Origin: Acidimicrobiia bacterium
GTDB taxonomy: Bacteria > Actinomycetota > Acidimicrobiia > Spongiisociales > JAENVV01
Assembly: GCA_020352575.1 (NCBI GenBank)
Contig: CP070681.1
Coordinates: 1,381,181 to 1,387,897 of the forward strand
DNA length: 6,717 bases
Direction: 5' to 3'
The position numbers and the translations under genes are program-made. Of this stretch, positions 1 to 6,206 are shown one piece after another. The notes under the pieces are model-generated. The model was not told the DNA's origin and did no database searches. It worked only from the letters and a program-made list of their open reading frames with translations. Each line of letters starts with the position of its first letter. The stretch's first letter is position 1.

Positions 1-957
1 TTCGCCGACGTCGTGCTGCCTGCAGCAACGATCGAGAAATACGAAGGTCCAATCTCGGCCACGGACCAGTACATCGATGCCGTGACGCTGCGGATCCCGC
101 CTATGGAACCGCTGTTCGAGTCCCGAGGAGAGATCGACATCTACATGGATCTCTGCGAGCGGATAGGCACGCTGTTCGGCGACGGTGGGTACCTCTCAGT
201 GGTGAACAACGAGCTGAAGCTCACCGACACCGAGTTCGCCCTACCCCTGGATGAGAAGCCGACGGTCCGAGGGATCTTCGACCAGTGGGCACGGGCCCAA
301 GGAATCGAAGAGGGGATCGAGTACTTCGAGGACCCATCCCGAGGCGTGTTCGTGAAGGGCCCGATGAAACCAACCAAGGTGTACGGGTACGCCTTCGATC
401 CACCCTTCGGTGGGGCGTTGCACCGCCTCTACGGCGAGAGCCTCCTCGATGTGCAGCGCCAGATGATCGACAAGGGCGCGGAGGAGGCCTACTACCAGGA
501 CTACACGCCGTTCCCGACGTGGCGCACCCCCACGATGGACGGGTCACCGGACGACTACGAGTTCTACCTGATCTCGTACCACCAGATCGAGCACAAGCAG
601 GCTCGGACCAGCTTCATTCCGTTGCTCGCCGAACTCGCACCCGGCGCCCGGCTGGACATCCATCCTGAGCCCGCTCAGCGACTCGGTATCAGCGACGGAG
701 ACACCGTCACGGTCGAATCGCACAACGCAGTGACCGGCGAAACCCGATCACTGCAGACCACCGTGGCGCTCTGCGAGGCGATCCGCCCGGACACCGTGGC
801 AATGCCACACCACTTCGGCATGTGGACGCACCCCCAGAACAAGGGCCAAGGAGCGTCTGCGAACGAGATCTACTTCACCGGAAAGGGTTACACGGCCAAC
901 ACCGCGGACCAGTCATTCCACGTGAAGGTCAAGGTGACGAAGGGAGGTGGTGCCTGA
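1..957 (+). CDS. Molybdopterin-dependent oxidoreductase, catalytic subunit (C-terminal part; 5' end outside window)
   Basis: Catalytic subunit of a DMSO-reductase-superfamily enzyme; only the last 318 residues are visible and the frame is open at base 1, so the ATG at 13 is internal. Visible residues 2-10 (ADVVLPAAT) are the conserved strand motif of this superfamily. Residues about 186-317 form the C-terminal molybdopterin-dinucleotide-binding domain: YEFYLISYHQIEHKQART at 186-203, then LGISDGDTVTVES at 228-240, the usual 'LGI-GD-V-V-S' signature, and MPHHFGMW at 268-275 where the family commonly has a His/Gly-rich cofactor loop. The 4Fe-4S site, the Mo-ligand residue and any Tat signal are upstream, so substrate and cell compartment are unknown. 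Polysulfide/thiosulfate, tetrathionate, sulfite or arsenic-oxyanion enzymes all have this subunit plan. It ends in TGATG with the FeS subunit, showing tight operon coupling. The family call is secure; the substrate is not. Confidence 0.93.
   Translation, partial: FADVVLPAATIEKYEGPISATDQYIDAVTLRIPPMEPLFESRGEIDIYMDLCERIGTLFGDGGYLSVVNNELKLTDTEFALPLDEKPTVRGIFDQWARAQGIEEGIEYFEDPSRGVFVKGPMKPTKVYGYAFDPPFGGALHRLYGESLLDVQRQMIDKGAEEAYYQDYTPFPTWRTPTMDGSPDDYEFYLISYHQIEHKQARTSFIPLLAELAPGARLDIHPEPAQRLGISDGDTVTVESHNAVTGETRSLQTTVALCEAIRPDTVAMPHHFGMWTHPQNKGQGASANEIYFTGKGYTANTADQSFHVKVKVTKGGGA
941..950 (+). promoter_or_regulatory. Ribosome binding site of the FeS subunit gene
   Basis: AGGGAGGTGG lies inside the end of the catalytic-subunit gene, with the GGAGG core about 9 bases before the ATG at 957. 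It fixes the start at 957 rather than the in-frame upstream ATG at 822, which would lie deep inside the preceding gene. Confidence 0.75.
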
Positions 958-1700
958 TGGTCAAGTACGCGATGGCAGTCGACCTCGACCGTTGCCAAGG
1001 CTGTCGTGCCTGCATGGAGTCGTGCAAGGTCGAGAACAACACGGTCCAAGGCAACTTCTGGATGTACGTGTTCCGCTTCGAAGAGGGCACCTATCCCAAC
1101 ACGGAGATGAGTTTCCTTCCCAGGCCATGCCAGCACTGTGACAACGCTCCCTGTGTGAAGGTCTGCCCGGTCGGGGCCCGCTACAAGCGTGAAGACGGGA
1201 TCGTGCTCACCGACACCGACCGCTGCATCGGCTGCAGGTACTGCGAAGTGGCGTGCCCCTACGGGGTGAACTACTTCAACTGGGTCGAGCCCAAGAAGGC
1301 CCAGTACCCGGTGGTGAACTGGGAGGACGAGGACCTCGCAACCGTGACGTCCGGTGCAGTGCCGCCGTATCGCAATCCCGACCTCGACGAACTGCAGGGA
1401 CCGGAACAGCGGCACACCGCAGGCGGAGGCCATGCCAAGGGTGTCATGGAGAAGTGCACGTTCTGCGTGCATCGCGTCGACAAGGGCCTCGACCCCGCGT
1501 GCGTCGCGACCTGCCCCACCAATGCACTGATCTTCGGCGACACCGAGGACCCGGACACGCCGATCAGCAGGTACCTGGCAGAGAAGCGAACGTGGGACCT
1601 CCTCGAGGATGCAGGCACGGAACCACGTGTCCACTACGTGGGGGGCTCTCCCCCAACCCATGCGCGCGTCGAGATCGAACGCCCGAAAGCGAGGGCCTGA
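957..1700 (+). CDS. Four-cluster 4Fe-4S electron-transfer subunit of the molybdoenzyme (DmsB/PsrB/TtrB/ActB-like)
   Basis: This 247-residue protein carries electrons between the molybdenum subunit and the membrane subunit. Sixteen cysteines fall into the four classical sets: C13/C16/C19/C23, C58/C61/C66/C70, C90/C93/C96/C100 and C167/C170/C182/C186, so four [4Fe-4S] clusters are expected. It begins with MVKYAMAVDLDRCQGC, a typical mature ferredoxin-type start, and has no signal peptide of its own; such subunits are either cytoplasmic or carried across the membrane with a Tat-bearing partner. The stretch between C100 and C167 is long (66 residues, against roughly 15-20 in DmsB as I recall it) and ends in GVMEKCTFCVHR, a wording I associate with ActB and some other CISM FeS subunits. 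The start at 957 overlaps the previous stop by one base and has a strong ribosome binding site. The next gene begins 2 bases after the stop. Role secure; exact subfamily is inference. Confidence 0.95.
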   Translation: MVKYAMAVDLDRCQGCRACMESCKVENNTVQGNFWMYVFRFEEGTYPNTEMSFLPRPCQHCDNAPCVKVCPVGARYKREDGIVLTDTDRCIGCRYCEVACPYGVNYFNWVEPKKAQYPVVNWEDEDLATVTSGAVPPYRNPDLDELQGPEQRHTAGGGHAKGVMEKCTFCVHRVDKGLDPACVATCPTNALIFGDTEDPDTPISRYLAEKRTWDLLEDAGTEPRVHYVGGSPPTHARVEIERPKARA

Positions 1701-1702
1701 CG

Positions 1703-3007
1703 ATGACCAGTCATGACACACGCACCAGGCAACTCCCCCAGGGAGTAGGGAGGCTGACAGGCCCCTGGTGGGCGTTCATCGCGATTGCGTCGGCAGTCCT
1801 CCTCTTCGGCGTCTACGCCTACTGGCGTCAGGCGTCCGGGGGGCTTGGCGAGACGGCACTCGCCGACACGGGGACGATGGGGGGCGCCACCTGGGGCCTG
1901 TACGTCGTCATGGTCGAGTACTTCATCGGGGTCAGCTTCGCCGGAGTCGCCATTGCGGCGCTCGCCCGGGTATTCCACATTGCCGATCTGAAACCAGTGA
2001 CGCGCATCGCTGAACTGCTCACCGTCGGCTCTCTCCTGGTGGGATTGGCGGCGGTGCTCATCGACCTCGGGCACCCGGCAAGAGGCCTCTGGCACTTGCT
2101 GCTCTACGCCAGGCCCCAATCGGCGTTCTTCGCCACATTCACCCTGGTGGGGGTGGGCCTGCTGCTCGCCAGCCTCGTGTACCTGTTCCTCGGTGGCCGC
2201 CGCGATGCGGCGATCATGGCCACCTACGAGTCCCGACTCAACTGGTATCACCGGTGGTGGGCCTCGGGATACACGGACACCGGACCCGAGCGGGAACGCC
2301 ACATGAGGGCTATGTTCTGGCTCTCCATCGGCATCGTGCCCCTGCTCGTGGTGTCGCTCTCGACAGAAGGCCTCGTCTTCGGCTTGCAGGTCGGTCGACC
2401 GGGCTGGTTCGGGTCCATGCAGGCCCCGGACTTCCTCGTCCTGGCCGCGGCTTCGGGTGTTGCGAACCTCATCGTCCTGGCGGCGATGGTGCGAAGGGCG
2501 CTCGGCAAGGCCGGAGAAGCAGTCGAATCCGCATTCCCGTGGCTGGGGCGAATCCTCCTTGCCGCGGCCCTGGCCGGCCTCTACTTCATGGTCGTCGAGA
2601 TGGTGAGCCTGCTCTATGCGACGCCGGCCGACGAGCGTCTCATCGCAGAAGCGCTGCTCACGGGCGTCTATGCGCCGATCACGTGGCTCTCGTTCGGACT
2701 CATGCTGATCGGTCTGGCGATCTTGACAAGGCTTGCTGCGAAGCGGGCCTGGCACGTCGGGCCCCTGGTACTTGCCAGCGTGCTGGTGTCGATCTCTGCA
2801 TTCGCAGAGCGATACCTCACGGTGGTTCCGTCCCAGACACACGGGATGTTGCTGCCGTATGAGATTGGGGCGTACTTCCCCAATTGGCTCGAAATCGCCG
2901 TCGGTGCGGGGCTCTTTGCGCTCGGCGCGCTGCTCATCGGCCTCTTCATCAAAGTGTTCCCGGCGATTCCCATGACCGACGAGGAGGAGGTGAGTGCACA
3001 TGCGTAG
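1703..3007 (+). CDS. NrfD/PsrC-family polytopic membrane subunit (quinone-interacting)
   Basis: This 434-residue integral membrane protein is the likely anchor and quinol/quinone site of the molybdoenzyme. By eye there are about nine to ten hydrophobic helices: roughly 21-41, 62-90, 104-121, 140-163, 202-225, 243-263, 281-303, 322-342, 349-367 and 396-418, with a charged loop at 164-201. Family-like landmarks are WGLYVVMVEYF (64-74), the IDLGHPARG segment (120-128), which matches the NrfD 'DLG-P-R' signature, and STEGLVFG (220-227). The length is greater than the eight-helix PsrC core, as in larger NrfD/ActC-like members. The frame stays open far upstream of 1703, but that part overlaps the FeS gene; ATG 1703 is 2 bases after the preceding stop, with GAGGG at 1691-1695 as ribosome binding site. 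The last 8 bases overlap the next small gene. Family confident; helix count approximate. Confidence 0.93.
   Translation: MTSHDTRTRQLPQGVGRLTGPWWAFIAIASAVLLFGVYAYWRQASGGLGETALADTGTMGGATWGLYVVMVEYFIGVSFAGVAIAALARVFHIADLKPVTRIAELLTVGSLLVGLAAVLIDLGHPARGLWHLLLYARPQSAFFATFTLVGVGLLLASLVYLFLGGRRDAAIMATYESRLNWYHRWWASGYTDTGPERERHMRAMFWLSIGIVPLLVVSLSTEGLVFGLQVGRPGWFGSMQAPDFLVLAAASGVANLIVLAAMVRRALGKAGEAVESAFPWLGRILLAAALAGLYFMVVEMVSLLYATPADERLIAEALLTGVYAPITWLSFGLMLIGLAILTRLAAKRAWHVGPLVLASVLVSISAFAERYLTVVPSQTHGMLLPYEIGAYFPNWLEIAVGAGLFALGALLIGLFIKVFPAIPMTDEEEVSAHA
2985..2993 (+). promoter_or_regulatory. Near-perfect ribosome binding site for the small membrane protein gene
   Basis: AGGAGGTGA, fully complementary to the usual 16S anti-Shine-Dalgarno end, is embedded in the last codons of the NrfD-type gene. 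It sits 6 bases before ATG 3000 but directly abuts GTG 2994, so the ATG is the better start. It is the strongest such site in the window. Confidence 0.75.
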
Positions 3008-3203
3008 GACGCTCACGCTCGCAATGGTCGTTGTTGGCATCGCACTGGCAGCGGTCGGTTACGTCAGTTCAGCCGGTTGGTCAGCGCAGACACTTGCCGA
3101 CGCCGACCCAGCCTTCGTCGCAGCACCCCTGCTGTTCGTCGTGGGGGTGGTGCTCATGGTCGGCGCAGCGGTGGTCTACGAACTCCTCCCCGACAGGGAG
3201 TGA
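3000..3203 (+). CDS. Small two-helix membrane protein, unknown function
   Basis: This 67-residue protein has two hydrophobic segments, about residues 5-22 and 42-62, separated by a short polar, acidic loop (SAQTLADADP, 28-37), and ends in ELLPDRE. I do not recognise a family. The gene overlaps the NrfD-type gene by 8 bases and the TorD-type gene by 4, and has a near-perfect ribosome binding site, so it is very likely translated. The position between membrane subunit and chaperone suggests an accessory or stabilising subunit of the membrane complex, but that is inference from context. A start at GTG 2994 would add two residues and lies too close to the ribosome binding site. It has no cysteine and only one methionine (residue 9, or 53 counting the second) after the start, so there is no sign of cofactor binding. 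Existence fairly sure; role unknown. Confidence 0.8.
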   Translation: MRRTLTLAMVVVGIALAAVGYVSSAGWSAQTLADADPAFVAAPLLFVVGVVLMVGAAVVYELLPDRE

Positions 3204-3856
3204 CTGAGTGGGCTGAGCTCGCTCGCACGAGACAGGGCCTCTTCCGCTACATGTCGGGGGCGCTCTCAGTGCCCTCGACAGAGCACTTCGAGGCCCTGTC
3301 GAACGCCTATGCCTTCCTCGACGAACGCGGGCTGGACTCCTTCTCGTTCTTCCTCGAGTGGCGAAGACACGGCGACCACTACCCCGTCGACGAGCGTGAC
3401 GGACGCCTGGACGTCGAATACGTCCGTCTATTCGCGTCGGGAGTCTCGGGTGCAGTGAGTCCCCCCATCGAGTCGTACTACCGCTCCCCGATCAAGGGCG
3501 GCGAGTCAGCATCGTTCCTGGCAAAACTGACCCGTGAGTACGCCTCCATGGGTGTGCGGACCGTCGGCGGTGAAGCACCCGACCACGTCTCGACTGAGAT
3601 GGAGGTGATGTCGGTGCTCTGCGCCAGGGAGGCCGAGTCGTGGGAGGCCTCTGATCAGGTCGGCGCGCTCAGGGCGCTCAAGCAGCAGCACCGGTTCCTC
3701 TCGAGTCACCTGTCTGCCTGGGTGCCCCAGTTCCACGACAGGACGTTGGCCGCCGATCCCCTCCCGTACTATCGGGATCTGAGCACGCTCACACACGCAC
3801 TTGTGATCCACGAGACCCACTTCGTTCCGACCCTCGCCAAGGCCGCCACGCGATGA
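3200..3856 (+). CDS. TorD/DmsD-family molybdoenzyme chaperone
   Basis: A 218-residue all-helical cytoplasmic protein expected to bind the molybdenum subunit, protect its folding and cofactor insertion and, where a Tat signal exists, hold back export. The N-terminus, AELARTRQGLFRYMSG (5-20), matches the family's first helix. The core signature is present: EYVRLFASG (73-81) followed by SPPIESYYR (87-95), then the PDHVSTEMEVMSVL segment (127-140), corresponding to the family's 'PDH---E---M--L' helix, and FLSSHLSAWVPQF (166-178). Length is normal for the family. The GTG start at 3200 overlaps the preceding stop as GTGA; an ATG at 3251 would delete helix 1 and is less likely. The Shine-Dalgarno signal (AGGGAG at 3195-3200) is too close to be ideal, so translation is probably coupled to the small gene before it. 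It ends ATGA with the next gene. Strong family call; its client is presumably the adjacent catalytic subunit. Confidence 0.92.
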   Translation: MTEWAELARTRQGLFRYMSGALSVPSTEHFEALSNAYAFLDERGLDSFSFFLEWRRHGDHYPVDERDGRLDVEYVRLFASGVSGAVSPPIESYYRSPIKGGESASFLAKLTREYASMGVRTVGGEAPDHVSTEMEVMSVLCAREAESWEASDQVGALRALKQQHRFLSSHLSAWVPQFHDRTLAADPLPYYRDLSTLTHALVIHETHFVPTLAKAATR

Positions 3857-5262
3857 CCCAGGTCGTCCGATGCGGTGACGAGCCTCGGCTCGGAGGTTCG
3901 GGCGATGGCGTCTCCAACGTCACCGAACTCTGCCGCGATCCGGCCCGACTGCACCAGGTCGTTCCCGACGGTGGACCGGTCGTCCTCCACCTCCACCCGG
4001 GTCAGACGGCGCGGGCCGAGGTGCAGCGTGCCCTCCGACGCGCCGGCGTTGACCCGCTCGGAGCACAAACGCTGGAGACTGCCCCGGACATCGCGGACGA
4101 CTACGTCGACGTTGCCCTCGCTGCACTCGCCGCACGCGCCGAGGCCTTCGAGGGAGCGCTCCCGGAGCAGGCAAAGCCGGTGCACCCTCGGGAAATGACT
4201 CGACGAGGACTGCTCCGACCGCCTGCCCCCGAGTACCTCGCCGCGCCAGCGGTCGATCATGGTCGTTGCCGGTCTGTCGACGGGTGCCGAGCGTGCGTCG
4301 ATGCCTGCCCCACCGCTGCGTATCGGCGAATACAGGGACGGATCGTGTACGACATGGATGCGTGTCAGCCCTGCGGTGTGTGCGTCACGACGTGCCCTGT
4401 GGGAGCGATCACCAACCCGGCGTGCACCCCCGTGATGCTCAACGCCCACATCCGAACGCTTGTGTCAGCCGCCGTCGATCCACCTGGGGTCCGGTTCGTG
4501 TGCGCCGAACGACGCGACCGAACACCGGTCGCCGATCGGTTCGATGTCGAGGTTGCCTGCAACGGCATGCTCACCGGCGCCATGGTCATCGCAGCCCTGG
4601 CCATCGGCGTCGGCGAGGTCGAGATTCCCGGATGTACCGATCAGGGGTGCCCGCGAGGCCTTGATGCGAAGAGCAGCGGGGCCATGGACCTTGCAGCAGC
4701 AGCGCTCCGAGCCGCCGGGTACGAGATCATCTCATCGGAACGATCGGTTCAGCCCGTCTCCCCACTGCCCGCCGCACCACCGTCTCCTTTCGACCGGGAG
4801 GGCGCCACCGAGACCATGGTGGCCCTCTTCGCCGACTCCGAGACTCGCGGGCTCGACCACCCGCTGGCGCCCCTTGGGAACGTGACGATCGAGGCCTCGG
4901 CCTGCACCCTGTGCACACAGTGCGCACAGACCTGTCCGACGGGTGCCTTGGCGTTTCGCCACACAGAAGGTGAAGTGGTCCTCTCATTCGATCCACTCTT
5001 GTGCACCAACTGCGGTCAGTGCGTGTCTGCGTGTCCTGAGGCCGATCAGGGAGCGATCACATTGGTGGGAGGTGTGTTCCCCAACCTTCTCTCGGGTGGC
5101 AGGCAGGAGTTGAACCGGGGCCCGGTCTTGTCGTGCGAACGGTGCGGGAGACCGATTGCACCCGGAAGGATGATGGACCGTGTCCGGGAGCTGCTCGGCC
5201 CGGAGTTCGAAGGGACGATGGCCCACCTCGAGCGGCGATGCCTGGACTGCAGGGGACTGTGA
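3853..5262 (+). CDS. Multi-cluster iron-sulfur protein with HdrA-like N-terminus, two ferredoxin modules and an FlpD/MvhD-like module
   Basis: A soluble 469-residue electron-transfer protein with no signal peptide or membrane helix. In order: residues about 1-120 recall the N-terminal segment of HdrA (VVRCG at 4-8, LCRDP at 26-30, then VVLHLHPGQT and LRRAGVDP where HdrA has its 'ACSPR' and 'AGLNP' motifs); a ferredoxin module with C139/C145/C148/C152 and C171/C174/C177/C181; a middle domain with C217, C236 (VACNG), C261 and C266 (PGCTDQGCPRG), the four-cysteine plan of FlpD/MvhD, which in that family holds a [2Fe-2S] cluster; a second ferredoxin module with C351/C354/C357/C361 and C384/C387/C390/C394; and a C-terminal C428xxC431...C463xxC466 pair. 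No flavin-binding GxGxxG domain is seen. ATG 3853 overlaps the chaperone stop as ATGA. It probably links the molybdoenzyme, or another redox enzyme, to a cytoplasmic electron carrier. The ferredoxin modules are sure, the FlpD-like call is likely, and the HdrA-like start is tentative. Confidence 0.88.
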   Translation: MTQVVRCGDEPRLGGSGDGVSNVTELCRDPARLHQVVPDGGPVVLHLHPGQTARAEVQRALRRAGVDPLGAQTLETAPDIADDYVDVALAALAARAEAFEGALPEQAKPVHPREMTRRGLLRPPAPEYLAAPAVDHGRCRSVDGCRACVDACPTAAYRRIQGRIVYDMDACQPCGVCVTTCPVGAITNPACTPVMLNAHIRTLVSAAVDPPGVRFVCAERRDRTPVADRFDVEVACNGMLTGAMVIAALAIGVGEVEIPGCTDQGCPRGLDAKSSGAMDLAAAALRAAGYEIISSERSVQPVSPLPAAPPSPFDREGATETMVALFADSETRGLDHPLAPLGNVTIEASACTLCTQCAQTCPTGALAFRHTEGEVVLSFDPLLCTNCGQCVSACPEADQGAITLVGGVFPNLLSGGRQELNRGPVLSCERCGRPIAPGRMMDRVRELLGPEFEGTMAHLERRCLDCRGL

Positions 5263-5272
5263 GGGCTGTGCG

Positions 5273-5818
5273 ATGCCCGTGATCGGACCTCCGGTCGTCG
5301 CCATCGTGGGACGGTCGGGGAGCGGAAAGACAACGCTCCTGTCGCGAGTCATCCCGTCCCTGCGGTCACGCGGACTCAAGGTGGGTGTGGTCAAGCACCA
5401 TGGCCACGCAACCTCCTTCGACACCCCCGGCAAGGACACCCATCGCATGTCGGAGGCGGGTGCCGAGGTGGTCGTCGGAGTCAGTTCGGAACAAGTGGCG
5501 GTGTTCACACCCCGCCGAGAGATCGACTGGCTAGCGCAGGCCGCGCCATTTGTCGGCCATGCCAACCTCGTGCTCGCAGAAGGGTTCAGCCAGAGCCAGC
5601 TCCCCAAGATCGAGGTGCACCGCTCGGGCCGGTCCGACTCGCTCCTGTCTGCGCCTGAGGATCTCCTGGCGATCGTGTCCGACGTGGACTGGGATCTCGA
5701 TCTGCCGACGTTCACACCCGACCAGATCGAACAGGTGGCCGACTTCCTCGTCGAGCTCCTGGGATCACAGCTCGAAGCCCATGAGCTCGCCGAGCCGGAT
5801 GTGCCTCCCGATGCATAG
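5273..5818 (+). CDS. mobB: MobB, molybdopterin-guanine dinucleotide biosynthesis adaptor (GTP-binding)
   Basis: This 181-residue P-loop protein supports the last step of molybdenum cofactor maturation, where MobA attaches GMP to form the dinucleotide cofactor used by DMSO-reductase-type enzymes. Visible motifs are the Walker A loop GRSGSGKT (13-20), VGVVKHHGH (37-45), FDTPGKDTHRMSEAGA (49-64), LVLAEGF (99-105) and PKIEVHRSG (111-119), all characteristic of MobB. Length is close to the family norm, with a slightly long acidic tail after about residue 165. The frame is open upstream to 5180, but that part overlaps the previous gene; ATG 5273 has GAGGG at 5261-5265 and lies 10 bases after the preceding stop. 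Its presence in the operon independently supports a bis-MGD cofactor in the first gene. MobA is not in the window. Family call strong. Confidence 0.93.
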   Translation: MPVIGPPVVAIVGRSGSGKTTLLSRVIPSLRSRGLKVGVVKHHGHATSFDTPGKDTHRMSEAGAEVVVGVSSEQVAVFTPRREIDWLAQAAPFVGHANLVLAEGFSQSQLPKIEVHRSGRSDSLLSAPEDLLAIVSDVDWDLDLPTFTPDQIEQVADFLVELLGSQLEAHELAEPDVPPDA

Positions 5819-5821
5819 GAG
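5817..5821 (+). promoter_or_regulatory. Ribosome binding site deciding the cytochrome gene start
   Basis: AGGAG overlaps the mobB stop codon and lies 7 bases before GTG 5829, an ideal distance. The competing ATG at 5811 lies upstream of it and has no comparable site, so 5829 is preferred. Confidence 0.6.
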
Positions 5822-5828
5822 CAGTGTT

Positions 5829-6206
5829 GTGAGGTATCTCTGCAGCCTCATGTGCGTCCTGGTCCTCGCAGGATGCGCCGGCGACACATCATCCTCTTCC
5901 ACGAGCACGTCCACACTGCCGCCCCTCGCCAACGTCCAGAACGGTGAGGCCGTCTTCCTCAGCACCTGCACGAGTTGTCACGGCGAGGACGCAAGGGGCA
6001 TCGAGGGGCTCGGCAAACCACTTGCTGGCTCTGACTTCGTTGCGCAGAGCTCGGAATCGGCACTCGTCCGCTTGATCACGTTTGGCCGCCCCGCTTCGGA
6101 TCCGACCAACTCGACAGGTATCGCCATGCCTGCCAGGGGTGGGAACCCCTCTCTCACCGAACAGTCGATCCGAGACGTCGTTGCCTACCTCAAGTCACTG
6201 AACTGA
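5829..6206 (+). CDS. Cytochrome c lipoprotein, single haem (class I, short)
   Basis: A 125-residue exported monohaem cytochrome. The N-terminus RYLCSLMCVLVLAGC is a lipoprotein signal with lipobox LAGC, lipidated Cys at residue 16, followed by a Ser/Thr-rich linker (19-29). The haem site is CTSCH at 47-51, with the axial His at 51, and M100 in GIAMPARGG (97-105) is the probable second haem ligand. The C-terminal helix SIRDVVAYLKSL (113-124) is the usual closing helix of class I cytochromes. The protein would be anchored on the outer face of the cytoplasmic membrane and pass electrons between a membrane or periplasmic-side enzyme and a terminal acceptor. Starting at ATG 5811 would give 131 residues and an 8-base overlap with mobB. 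The gene follows mobB without a gap for a promoter, which suggests it belongs to the molybdoenzyme operon. Cytochrome and lipoprotein calls strong; partner unknown. Confidence 0.93.
   Translation: MRYLCSLMCVLVLAGCAGDTSSSSTSTSTLPPLANVQNGEAVFLSTCTSCHGEDARGIEGLGKPLAGSDFVAQSSESALVRLITFGRPASDPTNSTGIAMPARGGNPSLTEQSIRDVVAYLKSLN

Noticed and set aside
1253..1702. Upstream extension of the NrfD-type frame
   Set aside because: The extra 150 residues are Arg/Gly-rich, overlap the FeS gene entirely and precede a good ATG with ribosome binding site at 1703.
888..1721. 277-codon open frame on the minus strand opposite the FeS subunit
   Set aside because: It mirrors a gene with sixteen perfectly spaced cluster cysteines; the reverse product has no coherent domain.
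2994..2999. GTG 2994 as start of the small membrane protein
   Set aside because: It directly abuts the AGGAGGTGA site, leaving no spacing; ATG 3000 is 6 bases away and fits better.
1634..3040. 468-codon open frame on the minus strand opposite the NrfD-type gene
   Set aside because: Its translation is rich in Arg, His, Glu, Asp and Pro without recognisable motifs, as expected for the reverse frame of a GC-rich membrane-protein gene. The + strand frame has clear family motifs and helices.
3769..4449. 226-codon minus-strand frame across the chaperone/FeS hub junction
   Set aside because: It spans the ends of two well-supported + strand genes and shows no family features.
4984..5715. 243-codon minus-strand frame opposite the hub 3' end and mobB
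   Set aside because: It runs opposite a clear Walker A protein; composition is Ser/Arg/Thr-rich noise typical of reverse frames.
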